Below the pieces are notes generated by a model. That model was not told where the DNA came from. It made no database searches and was given only the letters and a program-made list of their open reading frames with translations. Source: Antedon mediterranea (Eukaryota; Echinodermata; Crinoidea; Comatulida; Antedonidae). From it: DNA of 64,000 bases. Where the stretch lies: the NCBI RefSeq assembly GCF_964355755.1, contig NC_092676.1:7608288-7672287 (forward strand). The letters run 5' to 3'. Shown here in pieces: positions 13,601-28,228 of the stretch; the first letter of the stretch is position 1; each line of letters starts with the position of its first letter. Made by a program: the position numbers and the translations under genes.

Positions 13601-16600
13601 TTATCCCTATCAAGAATAATTTTTCTTAAATCAAGATTGATGAATTATATAAATTACTTAAAACAATCAATATTTTTCTAGGTAAGACAAAGTTTCTTAA
13701 ATTAGGTTTCGCAATAGTCTTGAAAATACTTGTTTTGAGAAATATTTTACTTAAAATAAGAAGTCAATTTCACACTACCCTTATCAAGATTATTTTTACT
13801 TGAATCAAGATTCGCAATATTCTTGAAAATGCTTATTACAAGAAATATTTTACTTAAAATAAGAAGTCAATATCATTCTCTTCTTATTAAGAATAGTTTT
13901 GCTTAAAACAAGATTTGAAAATACTTAATTTGAAAAGTATTTTACTTAAAATAAGAAATCAATATTATATTTATCCCTATCAAGAATAATTTTTCTTAAA
14001 TCAAGATTGATGAATTCTAAAAATTACTTAAAACAATAAATATTTTTCTAGGTAAGACAAAGTTTCTTAAATTAGGTTTCGCAATATTCTTAAAAATACT
14101 TATTTTGAGAAATGTTTTACTTAAAATAAGAAGTCAATATCATACTATCTTATCAAGACTATTTTTGCTTAAATTGAGATTCGCAATATTTTTAAAAATA
14201 CTTATTTTGAGAAATGTTTTACTTAAAATAAGAAGTCAATATCATACTATCTTATCAAGACTATTTTTACTTGAATCAAGATTCGCAATATTCTTAAAAA
14301 TACTTATTTCGAGAAATGTTTTACTTAAAATAAGAAGTCAATATCATACTATCTTATCAAGACTATTTTTGCTTAAATTGAGATTCGCAATATTTAAAAA
14401 AATACTTATTTTGAAAAATGTTTTACTTAAAATAAGAAGTCAATATCATACTATCCTATCAAGACTATTTTTGCTTGAATTCAGATTCGCAATATTCTGA
14501 TTTTGAGAAATGTTTTACTTAAAATAAGAAGTCAATATCATACTATCTTATCAAGACTATTTTTACTTGAATCAAGATTCGCAATATTCTTTAAAATACT
14601 TATTTTGAGAAATGTTTTACTTAAAATAAGAAGTCAATATCATACTATCTTATCAAGACTATTTTTACTTGAATCAAGATTCGCAATATTCTTAAAAATA
14701 CTTATTTCGAGAAATGTTTTACTTAAAATAAGAAGTCAATATCATACTATCTTATCAAGACTATTTTTGCTTAAATTGAGATTCGCAATATTTAAAAAAA
14801 TACTTATTTTGAAAAATGTTTTACTTAAAATAAGAAGTCAATATCATACTATCCTATCAAGACTATTTTTGCTTGAATTCAGATTCGCAATATTCTGATT
14901 TTGAGAAATGTTTTACTTAAAATAAGAAGTCAATATCATACTATCTTATCAAGACTATTTTTACTTGAATCAAGATTCGCAATATTCTTTAAAATACTTA
15001 TTTTGAGAAATGTTTTACTTAAAATAAGAAGTCAATATCATACTATCTTATCAAGACTATTTCTGCTTAAATTGAGATTCGCAATAATTTAAAAAATACT
15101 TTTTTTGAGAAATGTTTTACTTAAGATAAGAAGTCAATATCATACTATATCCTATCAAGACTATTTTTGCTTGAATTGAAGTCAATTCTATTTTAATATT
15201 CTGAAAAATACTTATTTTGAGAAATATTTTACTTAAAATAGATTGTCATCCTTATATTCACACAACGGTAGAGCAGTTAGCACTTCAGTTTCAACTGATG
15301 AAAGAATCTGGGTAATCAAACTGTTTGTGCTTTGAATAATCGATTGCACTGCAACCTAAAGAAAATAATATTGATTTAATATTTTTTATATTCAAGTTTT
15401 AATATGTTTAAAAACTAAGTTGTGCTTTAGTTGGGGAGCTATGCAGCCTAACAAAAAAAATGTTATTTGTAACAATGAAATTGGTCACAAAAAAATGCAA
15501 CATAAACTTAGAGTGTATAATGCCTAGGCCTAGGCCTAGTACCCAAGTCCTATAGTTACTATAGCTAATAGTCCTGTATAATAACAGTACCAGCAAGGCC
15601 TAGGAAATAGACGTATTTCTCTAATAAAAAATAGTTTAAAATGCATAATTGTTGTAATTTTAAAGCAAAATGGCTTACCTGTGGAATCTTGTTTCTCTCC
15701 TTTAATTTTAGTAGAAAGAAATCAGCATTTTTTATACTATTATCTGCTTGTTCATCCTCTAGTTAGTAGGCCTTCTTGCTGAGCATCAACAAGATAATTA
15801 ATATTAAACAATCATTAACAACAGTATAACAATACTAGAATTATCACTACTACTATCGTCAGTTGATAAATCATCCCCGTTATAATAGTTTTTTTCTTCA
15901 TTAACTTCGTCAGTCTCCTAGTCTAGGCCTAGTTCTACTTCATCCTCAATTGGCATCCTCGTTTTCTCCAGGCATACTTATATACTGATGTTTCCATCAT
16001 CAACTGCAGGAGGTTGCCGATTGTTATACTCGTCCTTAAAATGGCGTTTTATGACATGCTTGTAAAACGAATTGTAAATTCCAAAGCTTGCCGAGCAGCG
16101 AACCACCAATTCCACATGTTACTCGAAAATTCGGAGTATTTCCATGAATTGAATTATAATGCCTTAGCAAATAGGGTAGCAAATACTGTACCTACTTCAG
16201 TTTACTGGCACCAACTTATCGCTTTTTTTCGGACTGCAACAAACATGTGTCATTATTATTGTCTGTCGTATTACTGTTGGTCCAGACGTTTTATAGATTT
16301 GCTTTAACCACCATGGAGGTTTATACCTCCATGCTTTAACGTTGAGCAGTATAATGACCTTATACATTCTGGGTAAAAGGCCAGCGATAAATTTTTGGTT
16401 ATAGTTGAAAAACAACACTGTGTGTGGTCGATGACCTAGCTCCCGGCGGGATCATGGCCAACGGTTTTTTAAAGTAATCATTCAAAATCTAGAGTTTGTA
16501 AGTAAAAGACACCTTTCATCGCAATTTATATATTAAATGCTTCAATAGGCCTAGTAAGATTAGTCTAATATAATGTCGAAGGAAGACGCTTTGTTGAAGA

Positions 16601-19600
16601 TCCGAGAAATAGATGAAGAGTGGCCAACATTTTAACAGGTTCGTAGGCCTAATAATTATATTTTAATCTGCCAGCAGTCTAGGCCTAGCCTAGGCTCCTT
16701 CCTAGTTAGTAATACTGTAGGCCTGGAACTAGTAGGTCTAGGCTAGCCTACTATGCCTGTACTGACGGACAGGTGTATAGGTTTAGCTTAGCATTTTAGT
16801 TCAGACATTGACAGAGGGGACAAATATTGTCGGACCTATTTCAGCTAGGTATAAGGAAGGCCTAATATAGATAATACAATTATAATGTAACAGTTATTTT
16901 GCAATGTAGCCATGAAATATCTACGAAGGATTATATTATATACACATATTCCAATGAGAAATATAATGACATTTAAAAACACTTCTTTATATTTAATTAA
17001 TTGTACACACTAAGTAATCCCCGAAGTGATCACATCGATATTGAAACTTAATGTTTTTAACTCTAAATTTTTAAAAAAACATACTAAAAAAACAAACAAA
17101 AAACATACGTACTGTACTGCATAACTAAAATTGTTATATTAAATTTCTTTTTTTATCTTAAATTATTTGTTAGGTAATTGAAGAAGTTCGAAGGATACTA
17201 ATTATTACTAGGCAAAGAGGAATGAAATACAAAAGAAAGCTTTTTAAAAAAGTGCTTAGCAAATTTTTCCAAAGAAGAGAATAATATAGTTTATTTTGGT
17301 ATTTTAAAGAGAAACACCAGTCCTCCATCTGGTAAGTACAGTGTATGTTTTTGTACTTTTATCTATTCATAAATATTTTTATAATGGACCAATGGTAGTG
17401 AGGAAAATACGTGTACATATTGTGTACGTATTTTTAACAGCTTGGTTCGACTCAAGCTAGTGTCATGCACTCCTCCCTTTGACAACTAAAATTAAATAAA
17501 TGACTTATGAATATGAATTTTTGACATATTAATGCTCTCCTGGCCAGCCCACCCTTTCCCCTTCCTTTTACATTGACCACCTACAAAACTGTAGGCTACA
17601 TTATTAAAAATTTGAGCTACAGTATATCAAGTTTATGTCCATACATTATTCCACTCATTTAAATAAATTTATATAATACAGTATAATGTTTTCAATTTGT
17701 TATTTTTGGTTAGGTTCAAAGATAACCCATATGTTGTCAAATCTGTCAAACATATTTGTTGGGAAAAACTCATCAAAAAAAGTCTGCCGACCTTGAAGGT
17801 ATTTAGTGTTTTTTAAAATTTAAAATACAAGTAACATTATGTACATTAAAAAAAAATATCTTAAAGTGTTTTTTTAAAATCAAATTTATCTTAGCTTAAA
17901 ATTCGAGGTATATACTATGTTTACAATAATTTATTAAAATCAAACAATTAAACAAAATTTACATTTAATTGTATGATTGTTATTATAAACATTGATACAG
18001 AATAAAAACATCAATCAGGATTGAGCACCGTTTTGCGTATTGTCTTCCTAAATAGTAATATTAAAAATAAATTTAGACCCTAATAATTTAACTAAAAATA
18101 ATAGATACAGCCAGGCCTGTCTTTGGGATCGGTATAAACAGGGCAAAGTTTGTGATTAAAAAGTTCAAATGCATAATCCACCCACCCTTATGTCTTATAA
18201 TGTAAAATTATTCTTACCACCGTTCTAATATTGCGTCATGTTTTTGTGTTTACCGCCCCAGATATAGGACTCTAAAACCACACCGTTATGATGTTACACA
18301 TATTTTAAATACAGTAATAACTAAAACTATATTAATCTCTTTTCATTTTTAGGAACATGAATAAAGATCCAGAATCCTGGTCTTCACGCCGATCAGGTAA
18401 TATGCCGGTATTGCTTTTGGACACAGAAATGGCCTACATTAAAGTTTAGCAAACAATTCTAACTACAAAGAAAGCAAAATTAGATGAGGCTCTAGTTACT
18501 CTCCTCTCCACTTTTTACCTTCTGGATTTCGATTATCCAAAATGAAAAGAAGTAGGCCTCACTATCCTTTAACAGTTAGTGATTTGTGATGAAAACACAC
18601 CTGTACACTTGACAAAGGCTGTTGAATCATCATTAGTATACATTAATAAATTTAAAGACACCTAATAGTTTAAAGCCCAGGTGCGGGGGAAGAATTTTAC
18701 GAAATTTGTATTTTACCATTTTAATGTTTTTAAGTTTTCTTTTGATGGCATTTTATTATTAATAAAAACAAGTTTGTTTTAAAGAAGTTGTATATATTAT
18801 TGTACCTAATGTCATGTAAATTGTAGTTCTTAATGAAAATAACAGTATTGTTAATATTATGTTTTATAACATTCTTGAATTTATTTGTTTAAGTAAAATA
18901 TTACTTAAAATGAGTATTCATTTATTGTTCTTAAAATAAATTTTTAGTGATTTATATTTTATAGAATTCTTGTTTCAAGCAATTTTTTTCCCAATATAAG
19001 TAAGAATTTACGAATTTTAATTTGATAGAATTCTTGTTTCAAGCAATACTTTTCTTAAAATAAGTAAACATTTACTGGTTTTTATTTGATAGACTTCTTG
19101 TTTACTTATTTTAAAAAAAGTTTTGCTTGAAACAAGAATTCTACAAATAAAAATCGGAATATTCTTACTTATTTTACGAAATATATTGCTTGAAACAAGA
19201 AAACTAAAAATATAAATCGGAATATTCTTACTTAGGCTATTTTAAGAAAAATATTGCTTAAAACAAGAATTCTAAAAAATACAAACCGGAATATTCTTAC
19301 TTATTTTAAGAAAAATATTGCTTGAAACAAGAATTCTACAAATAAAAATCGGAATATTCTTACTTATTTTAAGAAATATATTGCTTGAAACAAGAATTCG
19401 AAAAATACAAATCGGAATATTCTTACTTATTTTAAGAAAAATATTGCTTGAAACAAGAATTCAAAAAATACAAATCGGAATATTCTTACTTATTTTAAGA
19501 AAAATATTGCTTGAAACAAGAATTCAAAAAATACAAATCGGATTATTCTTACTTATTTTAAGAAATATATTGCTTGAAACAAGAATATTAAAATTAAAAA

Positions 19601-22600
19601 TCGGAATATTCTTACTTATTTTAAGAAAAATATTGCTTAAAACAAGAATTCTAAAAAATACAAATCGGAATATTCTTACTTATTTTAAGAAAAATATTGC
19701 TTGAAACAAGAATTCTACAAATAAAAATCGGAATATTCTTACTTATTTTAAGAAATATTTTGCTTGAAACAAGAATTCAAAAAATACAAATCGGAATATT
19801 CTTACTTATTTTAAGAAAAAAATTGCTTGAAACAAGAATTCAAAAAATACAAATCGGAATATTCTTACTTATTTTAAGAAAAATATTGCTTGAAACAAGA
19901 ATTCAAAAAATACAAATCGGAATATTCTTACTTATTTTAAGAAAAATATTGCTTGAAACAAGAATTCAAAAAATAAAAATCGGAATATTCTTACTTATTT
20001 TAAGAAATATCTTGCTTGAAACAAGAATTCAAAAAAATACAAATCGGAATATTCTTACTTATTTTAAGAAATATATTGCTTGAAACAAGAATTCTATAAA
20101 ATACAAATCGGAATATTCTTACTTATTTTAAGAAATATCTTGCTTGAAACAAGAATTCAAAAAAATACAAATCGGAATATTCTTACTTATTTTAAGAAAT
20201 ATATTGCTTGAAACAAGAATTCTATAAAATACAAATCGGAATATTCTTACTTATTTTAAGAAATATATTGCTTGAAACAAGAATTCAAAAAAATACAAAT
20301 CGGAATATTCTTACTTATTTTAAGAAAAATATTGCTTGAAACAAGAATTCTATTTTAAAAAATCGATAAATTGTTACTTATTTTAAGGCAGATACTGCTT
20401 AAAACAAGAATGAAAAAAGCAATTAAATTCTTGGTAAGAATATTGTTCTTAAAGTATTATTTCTTGGTAAGAATAATTTTCTTGATAAGAATTTGTGTGA
20501 TTCTTGTTAAGAATTTTACGATTCTTGGTAAGCCAAAAAGTATTGAAATACGGACAAGTCAAAATTTACTTGTTTCAAGAAATATTTTGCTTGAAACAAG
20601 TTTTTTTTTTCTTAAAACAAGAATCAGAATTTTGCTGTGTGGCAGTACTCGACACGAAGGAACCCTTATGGGAAAAAAGTTATTGCATTTGCCCACACGT
20701 GTCCGCACTTCAGCCCAGTTAGGCTGTAAGCAGGTTATTTAATTATGGTTATGGTTATTCGCCATTTATTTGCATTTACAATATTAGGTCTATGTGATAT
20801 GTCGGAGAAACGAAATTACGTTTTATTGATAATATGTTGATCTGTCATTGATGAAGTAATGTCGCAAATAAGTTCAAGCTCCTATCACGTGTAGTGTAAT
20901 TAAGTTTATTGATTAAATAAATATAACCTACTCTGTTTTTTCGTTCCAGGATACACAAATAGCTCTTTCCACCAGTTTAATCAATTCATCCTAACAAACA
21001 ATGGTATAAAAATAGACTAATAATATTATATATAATATAATAATTATTTTTCAAATAAATAAAAGGTGTAATTCAAAATTTGGTTCCCGCAAGGACGTAC
21101 GTACGCAACGCAAGCGCGCGAGTCGACAGATGACAAACGCCAGTTCGAATAATCCATCACTTGTGATTGGTCAAATCACTTAAGTTGCGCTTAAGTCCTT
21201 GTGTCACGTCTCTAGTGGGAACCAATTCTATAGCAAGCAATACGTTTGTAATAATACCCACCATTACATCTACTACCATAGCGAACTCTACTTCCGTTGA
21301 GTATCTTTTCGTATTACCCATCAGCTTACACACCAACACTCCACTTTGTAATTGATATTCTGTCGTGTCGCCGCTAAAAAACATTTTTTTTTAATGTCAC
21401 TATATGCTTAATAAATAATTATGATCTTATGGGGCTTAAGGATGATATTAAGGAACAATCTTCTTATATATTGTGACAGGTCTAATATTCGTTATTGTAA
21501 AGATTGGTATTAATTTCTTGAAATACATTGTAGATTTTATTATCAAAAGGCACTTTCAATGCTACTGATACTGATAAGTCTAACTAGTACTTCCAGTAAA
21601 CGTTAAAAAACATAAAACATCCCACCATATATTCGCGTATCTCTTCCTATCAATATATATGCCTTGATCATATTATTCTAATTACACACTTGTATAATAA
21701 ATATTAATTACCTTTTCGGCTGTATATAATTAACTATTTCATCACTACTACTCGATTTAAACACAGACCGATCGAAATATGACATCATTAAACCAATAGA
21801 CTCTACAAAGAAAAAACTATATTATTTAATTTATTTTATATTTTACCGTATATAATATTGCATTTGTTTCTGTATATTTTTTTTTAAATAGTTAATTAAA
21901 AAGTGTTCTCACAGCGGGTGCCCTACCGTAGGTGCTGACCGGTCATGGGCGACCCATGTTGTTTTTTATTTTAATTTTTCTTTTGGACATCATTTTATTT
22001 TTTATGAATGTTGTCTAGCCTGGTATGTATGTACTGTACATTTTAATGGTTACACAACTTCTTGTGGTATTGGGAATAAACGTGATTCAATAGTCACATT
22101 CTTCTTAAAAGACTTTTTTCGAATCCTTACCGTCTTCTCCAATTCCATCAGACTTTAATCGAAGAAACGCTTTACCATTGTCTGCAATTCGTTTCGAATC
22201 ACTATCCTTACTTTGCACTTTACTATCTTCTTTGTAGAAATGAAACCATCGTTGATCACCATGTTCTAGAGTATGCATACTAACGGCTGAAAAGTAAGGT
22301 ATAATATGATAGTAATTTAAGTTAACCAATCAACAATGTTCCTCCTAATAGATTCAGAAGTAAAACAACTTTTTTTTAATGTTATTATGAGGATGGTCAA
22401 TGCTTGCCGAAATGGTTTATTATGTTGGTTACGAAGGCCTAGTTTACATAACACATTTTTAGTAAAACACAATGATCGTTACATTTTAAATTTTACTTTC
22501 AGTGCAAATTCTTAGTTTACTCTGATTTATCTTAATTATCAACCCTCCTCCTTAGTGAAATATTTTGCTGTTGTTTTTTAAAATAAAGACATAAAATACC

Positions 22601-25600
22601 GTTTGCGATAGTTTATCAAAAAAGGACACGGTACTGCAAACAGTTAATGTTAATCTCTCAAGAGATTCAAACAAAACACTATATAGAACTTGAAAGGCAA
22701 ACAAAATCTGTACTAAACCAGCCTGGTTATGGTAAAATAATATTTCCATAACAGGCCTATAGCTCTAAAAGAAGTGTGATGTGTACACATGGTAGTATGA
22801 CGTCATCGTGTCCATATATGGGCACATAACGTTTGATAGTGTAGAAGGAGTTTAAGAATAAAGTAGTTTTTGTTTTCCATTTAAAGATGTATTGTCCCTC
22901 TAAAAAAATAATTTTTCACAATTTTTTTGTTGAATATGCCATTTTAATATAACATAATAGTTAACCACTTTTACCAAAAATTAGATCGAAAACAAATTTA
23001 TTTACCTGAAAAAACTACCAGCCAATGGATTTTTGGTTGAATTTAATCATTTATTTTGTCATTTTATAAGTTAAAACAATTTTTTCCCCGTTTTTTTTCT
23101 ATGGAAGTAATTAACTTGATTAAAACTACAAAATAACCTATTCAAAGTCTGAATTCATCAATCTTAATTTTTTTTTGGGGGGGGGGGGGAGGGGGGACAA
23201 TAAATCTTTAAGTAAGGCAAAAGTTTAAGTCTTAGTGCAATCCGTCTCAGATACGTAAGTCAGTTTGAATACACAATGTACCAATACAGTAACCCTAAGG
23301 CTATGTCTACACTATCAAACTATTTTTGTTTAAAGTGTGATGTGCACAAATATGGTAGTGATATGGCGTCATCATGTCTAAATATGGCCACATCACATTT
23401 ATTTTCACAAAGTTTCATAGTGTAGACAGAGCTTAAGCATCATCAACATATACAATCTACTCACCGACGTCAGCAGATTCATACGTAAATGAGGCGTTAA
23501 CTATAACATCTGGTGTTCTATCGAGAAAGATTTCCTCAACATTGGAAATAATTTCAAGCTGTGCTGCCAGAGCCTTAAAAAGGTAAAATATTGTATGTTA
23601 ATTAATATGGAAGCTACACTTTTGGAACAGTGGCACACTTTTGAAACAGTGGCACACTTTTGAAACAGTGGCACACTTTTGAAACAGTGACACACTTTCG
23701 GAACAGTGGCACAATTTTGGAAAAGTGGCACACTTTTGAAACAGTGACACACTTTTGGAACAGTGACACACTTTTGGAACAGTGGCACAATTTTGGAAAA
23801 GTGACACACTTTTGGAAAAGTGACACACTTTTGAAACAGTGACACACTTTTGGAACAGTGGCACAATTTTGGAAAAGTGACACACTTTTGAAACAGTGGC
23901 ATACTTTTGAAACAGTGGCACACTTTTGAAACAGTGGCACACTTTTGAAACAGTGGCACACTTTTGAAACAGTAGCACACTTTTGGAAAAGTGACACACT
24001 TTTGGAAAAGTGACACACTTTTGAAACAGTGACACACTTTTGGAACAGTGACACACTTTTGGAACAGTGGCACAATTTTGGAAAAGTGACACACTTTTGG
24101 AAAAGTGACACACTTTTGGAACAGTGACACACTTTTGGAACAGTGACACACTTTTGGAACAGTGGCACAATTTTGGAACAGTGGCACAATTTTGGAAAAG
24201 TAACACACTTTTGGAACAGTGACACACTTTTGGAACAGTGACACACTTTTGGAACAGTGACACACTTTTGGAAAAGTGACACACTTTTGGAACAGTGACA
24301 CACTTTTGGAACAGTGACACACTTTTGGAACAGTGGCACAATTTTGGAACAGTGACACACTTTTGGAACAGTGGCACAATTTTGGAACAGTGACACACTT
24401 TTGGAACAGTGACACACTTTTGGAACAGTGGCACAATTTTGGAACAGTGACACACTTTTGGAACAGTGGCACAATTTTGGAACAGTGGCACACTTTTGGA
24501 AAAGTGACACACTTTTGGAACAGTGACACACTTTTGGAACATTGGCACTTTTGTAACAGTGGCACAGTTTTGGAACAGTGGCACACTTTTTGAACAGTGG
24601 GACACTTTCAGAACAGTGTCACACTGTGGAACAGTGGCACACAGTGGAACAGTGGCACAGTTTGGTTCAACAAATTATATTTTTAATTATAAAAAAACAA
24701 ATTATTATTCTGAAAGGTTATGGTTAAACCAATCAATTTCGACAACATACAATAAAGGTTTTTCGCTTTATTTTAGGCTACGATTTTCACAAAGAGTACA
24801 CAAATTATTCCGACCTTTTTCTGTATCGGTTGAATGAGAGCTTCTGATATCAAAGTGGCGCCCTGTAAGTAATAAAAGCAAATCGTAATTTAGTAAATCC
24901 GGTAGGTGGTCACAAAAGAGAACTAGCTGAAACCGGGCTTAGCTTAGTCCAGATTTAGCTTAATTTAGGCTTAGCTTAGTCCAGGTCTAGCTTAGTCCAT
25001 CAAAAATGTATACCTACATGGAAAATGTCAATATATTTGAGGACACTTGAGGAAAAGTCAGAAACATAAACAAATATTTCATTCCATAAGTTAAAAAATG
25101 AAGCAGTATGATAGCAGACACCACATCGCGAAGATGTGCATTGGTATTTGTTGCAGCCAGATATAAGATCAAAGGACTGTTCGAGTTCCTTCTATCTCGG
25201 CAAGGCGAGCTCAGCGTGCTGCTGTTAGATTGCCTTGATTTAAGTTTATTGAGTTTTGGCGAGTTTTGTGACAACCTTAAGCTACCTTTGGAAACTTACA
25301 ACAACTTGGCTCTGTGACGATTCCTGATCAGGTGTTGCTGAATTATCTTCCAAAAGAACATCTAAAGTTAAAAGTAAAGTTGTTTCTTCCTCTTCGCCCA
25401 GTTTTCGTCCATCTAGATTCTCTACGGCTATAATGCTTATTTCGACAATAAGATCCACTTCATCACCAGTTATATTTTCAAAATTCTTAAAAATAACAGA
25501 GATAGTATTTAAATAAGTGTTGCGGTACGTCGTATTTCAAAAAAGAAAATAAAGTAAAGTTGGAAATGTCTCAGCGTTTCTAGATTAACAGATATAATTA

Positions 25601-28193
25601 TTGAATGCAATAATATGATCACATGTTATATAAAACAACATCTTTTTAGTTAATTTTACTTCATAATATAATATATAATACCTTACGTAAATGTATACTA
25701 TTTGTTTTAATTGATTTTCTTCATTGGTTTTCTAGAAACTTCTGAATAAAGACTAAAGCTAAATATACTGCATTGTGCCATTGTTTCAATTATACTTACT
25801 AAAGTTAGAAGGTAGTTGAACGTGTGTAAAAGCGTAATATAAAACTGACATGTCCCAACGTTGTAGTCGTCATCAATTGATGTGTAATTAACTAGAGTTG
25901 TGTTGACGGGAAACTCGTCATAAGGCTGATGTGACGCAGTAACCAATGGACGAACTCCTGAGTTGTCTGTCGTATTGGGTACAAGCCAACTAGGGTTGCC
26001 GTAATCCGCCGTGTCATCAACAAAGTATATAAAGTCCACTGGACAATCGATGAAATACGGAGGTTCCTCATCTGGAATATGATAAATATTTCAGTAATAA
26101 TGGAATTAATAACGACAAAGGTTGTTTGCCATGTTTGAGACGATGTTGAGATATAACTTGTTCTAACCTTAATCTGGTACTTACCAATAACTACAACTGT
26201 GAAATTACATTCTGCCTTATTTTGAAAATTATCTGTAGCCATGTATGATACGCCAGTGAGGCCTAAAAGTAGAATGTCTCCTGGTTTGTAGTTTGATACT
26301 ACAGTTGGGCTATATCCAGAGTCATCAATTGCTGTAGGTACATGCCATGAAATATTTACATCTGGTCTCCGATAGTCAGTAGTTACAATGACGTCATCGG
26401 AACAATTGTGCCATACAGGAGGTGCTATATCTACACGAAAAGAAGTAACTTTATAGTTTATACATTGGTTTAAAAAAGGCAAGATGCCGAGCTTAGTTAG
26501 ATCAAAGGTTTTATGTGTGGTTGCGACAAGTTCAATTTCATGCCTCTCTGCTTTCTCAATGTTTGGTTATCAAAAACCAGAGAATAATGTACAGAATGTG
26601 TTACAAATCAAATGACAAGGTCCTATTTTGGCAAGGCCACCTCAGAAACCTGTTGCTGTATTGCCATGGGGTGATGTTTTTGAAATGTTTAGTTATACGG
26701 TAATTCTAATCGTACATAAAACTATCTTGGTATTTCTACTTTCTATTTGAAAGTGGTAACTTTTTACAGTTCAGAAAACAAACAAAAACGTTACAGTAAG
26801 CCTACCTATTACTATTACACTAAATGAGCAATTTTCAAAGTTCTTTGCCCTATCAAATGCTTGATAGATGACCCAGGTCATCCCAATCGGAAAAACGTCA
26901 AAGGAGTTGTAGTTCGATGTTATGAGTTCAACCGTATGCGAGTTATCCTCCGCGGTTGGTTCAGACCAATTGGCTACAGCCGATGGACGGAAGAACATGG
27001 GGTTGAGCAGGATGTTCGACGGGCAAAATGTAAACACCGGCGATTCATTATCTAAGAAAAATTAGAACAACATATTACATTTTGTCATTACCAATGTCAT
27101 CGTTCTCAGTATCATCTTTTGTTACCATATCATCCTCACCATCAACGAATACTTACCAAACACGTGGAGATGGAAACTGCATAATACTTTGTTACCAGTC
27201 AAATCTTCAGACCAATAGTTTATTTCGTATACTCCAATTAAAAATGTATCACCCGGATCGTAATTGGAAGTTACATTCGGATCATGACCCGAGTTGTCTT
27301 CGGAAACTAGCGCCGACCACGTGACGACAGCAGACGGTAATCGATAATCAGTAGGATGACTAAAGTTTCCCGGACAATTTTGAAATGTTGGTTTTTCAGT
27401 ATCTGCATAAAACACAAAGGCAGTGTTAGTTTTGTAGATAGGGCTATAATATATATTTGTATTTGGTTAAAAGGTGCTACTCGAATATGCATATAATTAT
27501 TGAAGTATTAACAAAATATTCTACTTTATATTTTCCTCTAAATGAACTTACCATTTACGGTAACATTAAATGAGCAAGACGCAGTATTGTTGTGGTTATC
27601 AATAGCCATGTATTCAACAGTCGTTAGCCCTAATGTAAAATAATGTCCAGATACAAATGATGACGTCACAACCAAGTCGGTTAACGAGTTGTCCCAGACG
27701 ATAGGCTCTGTCCACTCGACAACTGCACCGTCCCGCCGGAACTCATTGGCAATGATTACCTCAGGTGCACACGTGATGAATTGTGGATTTTCATTATCTG
27801 TAAAAATATATAATAATATATATAATAATAATTGCTGCTGACTGAAATCCATCATGTGCCGTTTGAAACCCTTTGGGCCCACATGAACAGTGCATTATAC
27901 TATGAATTACCCTTTTAATCAGAGTCATTTAGTAATAACTTACCAAACACATATATTTTAAACGAACACGTGTTATTGTTCAAGAAACTGTCTGTAGCTG
28001 TGTATGTAACGGTGGAAATACCAATACCAAACAGTTCTCCAGGTTGGTTTGTACCTCTGACAATCGGTGCAATACCCGAATTATCAATGGCTGTAGACAC
28101 GTTCCACACTGCTATTTCGTCAAATTCATTTTCTCTTGTGCTCAAGTAAATATCACCTGGGCAATATGTAAATTGAGGTAGTTCATCATCTAA

Positions 28194-28228
<35 letters not shown>

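Larger units (their letters stand above)
13292..20639. mobile_element. decayed 7.3-kb composite element with short terminal inverted repeats and minisatellite arms
   Basis: The left end 'cacagcaaaattt' (13292) is mirrored by 'aattttgctgtg' (20628-20639). Just inside each end lie words of 'cttgttttaag' or its complement, expanding into tandem arrays on both sides (13310-15245 and 18890-20625). Between the arrays are two broken genes in divergent orientation. This looks like a degraded DNA transposon with subterminal repeats. The superfamily is not identified and no clear target-site duplication is visible. It sits in the intron that splits the GPS motif. Confidence 0.6.

Noticed and set aside
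14105-15092. Three tandem ORFs starting MRNVLLKIRSQYH
   Set aside because: Minisatellite read-through; identical frames recur because of the 398-bp repeat period.
19318-20083. Two 128-codon ORFs starting MLETRILQIKIG
   Set aside because: The 63-bp repeat unit is a multiple of three and lacks a stop in this frame.
23501-24605. Overlapping 305-361-codon minus-strand ORFs
   Set aside because: They read through a 19-bp tandem repeat that has no stop codon in any frame; no start context, domain or splice logic.
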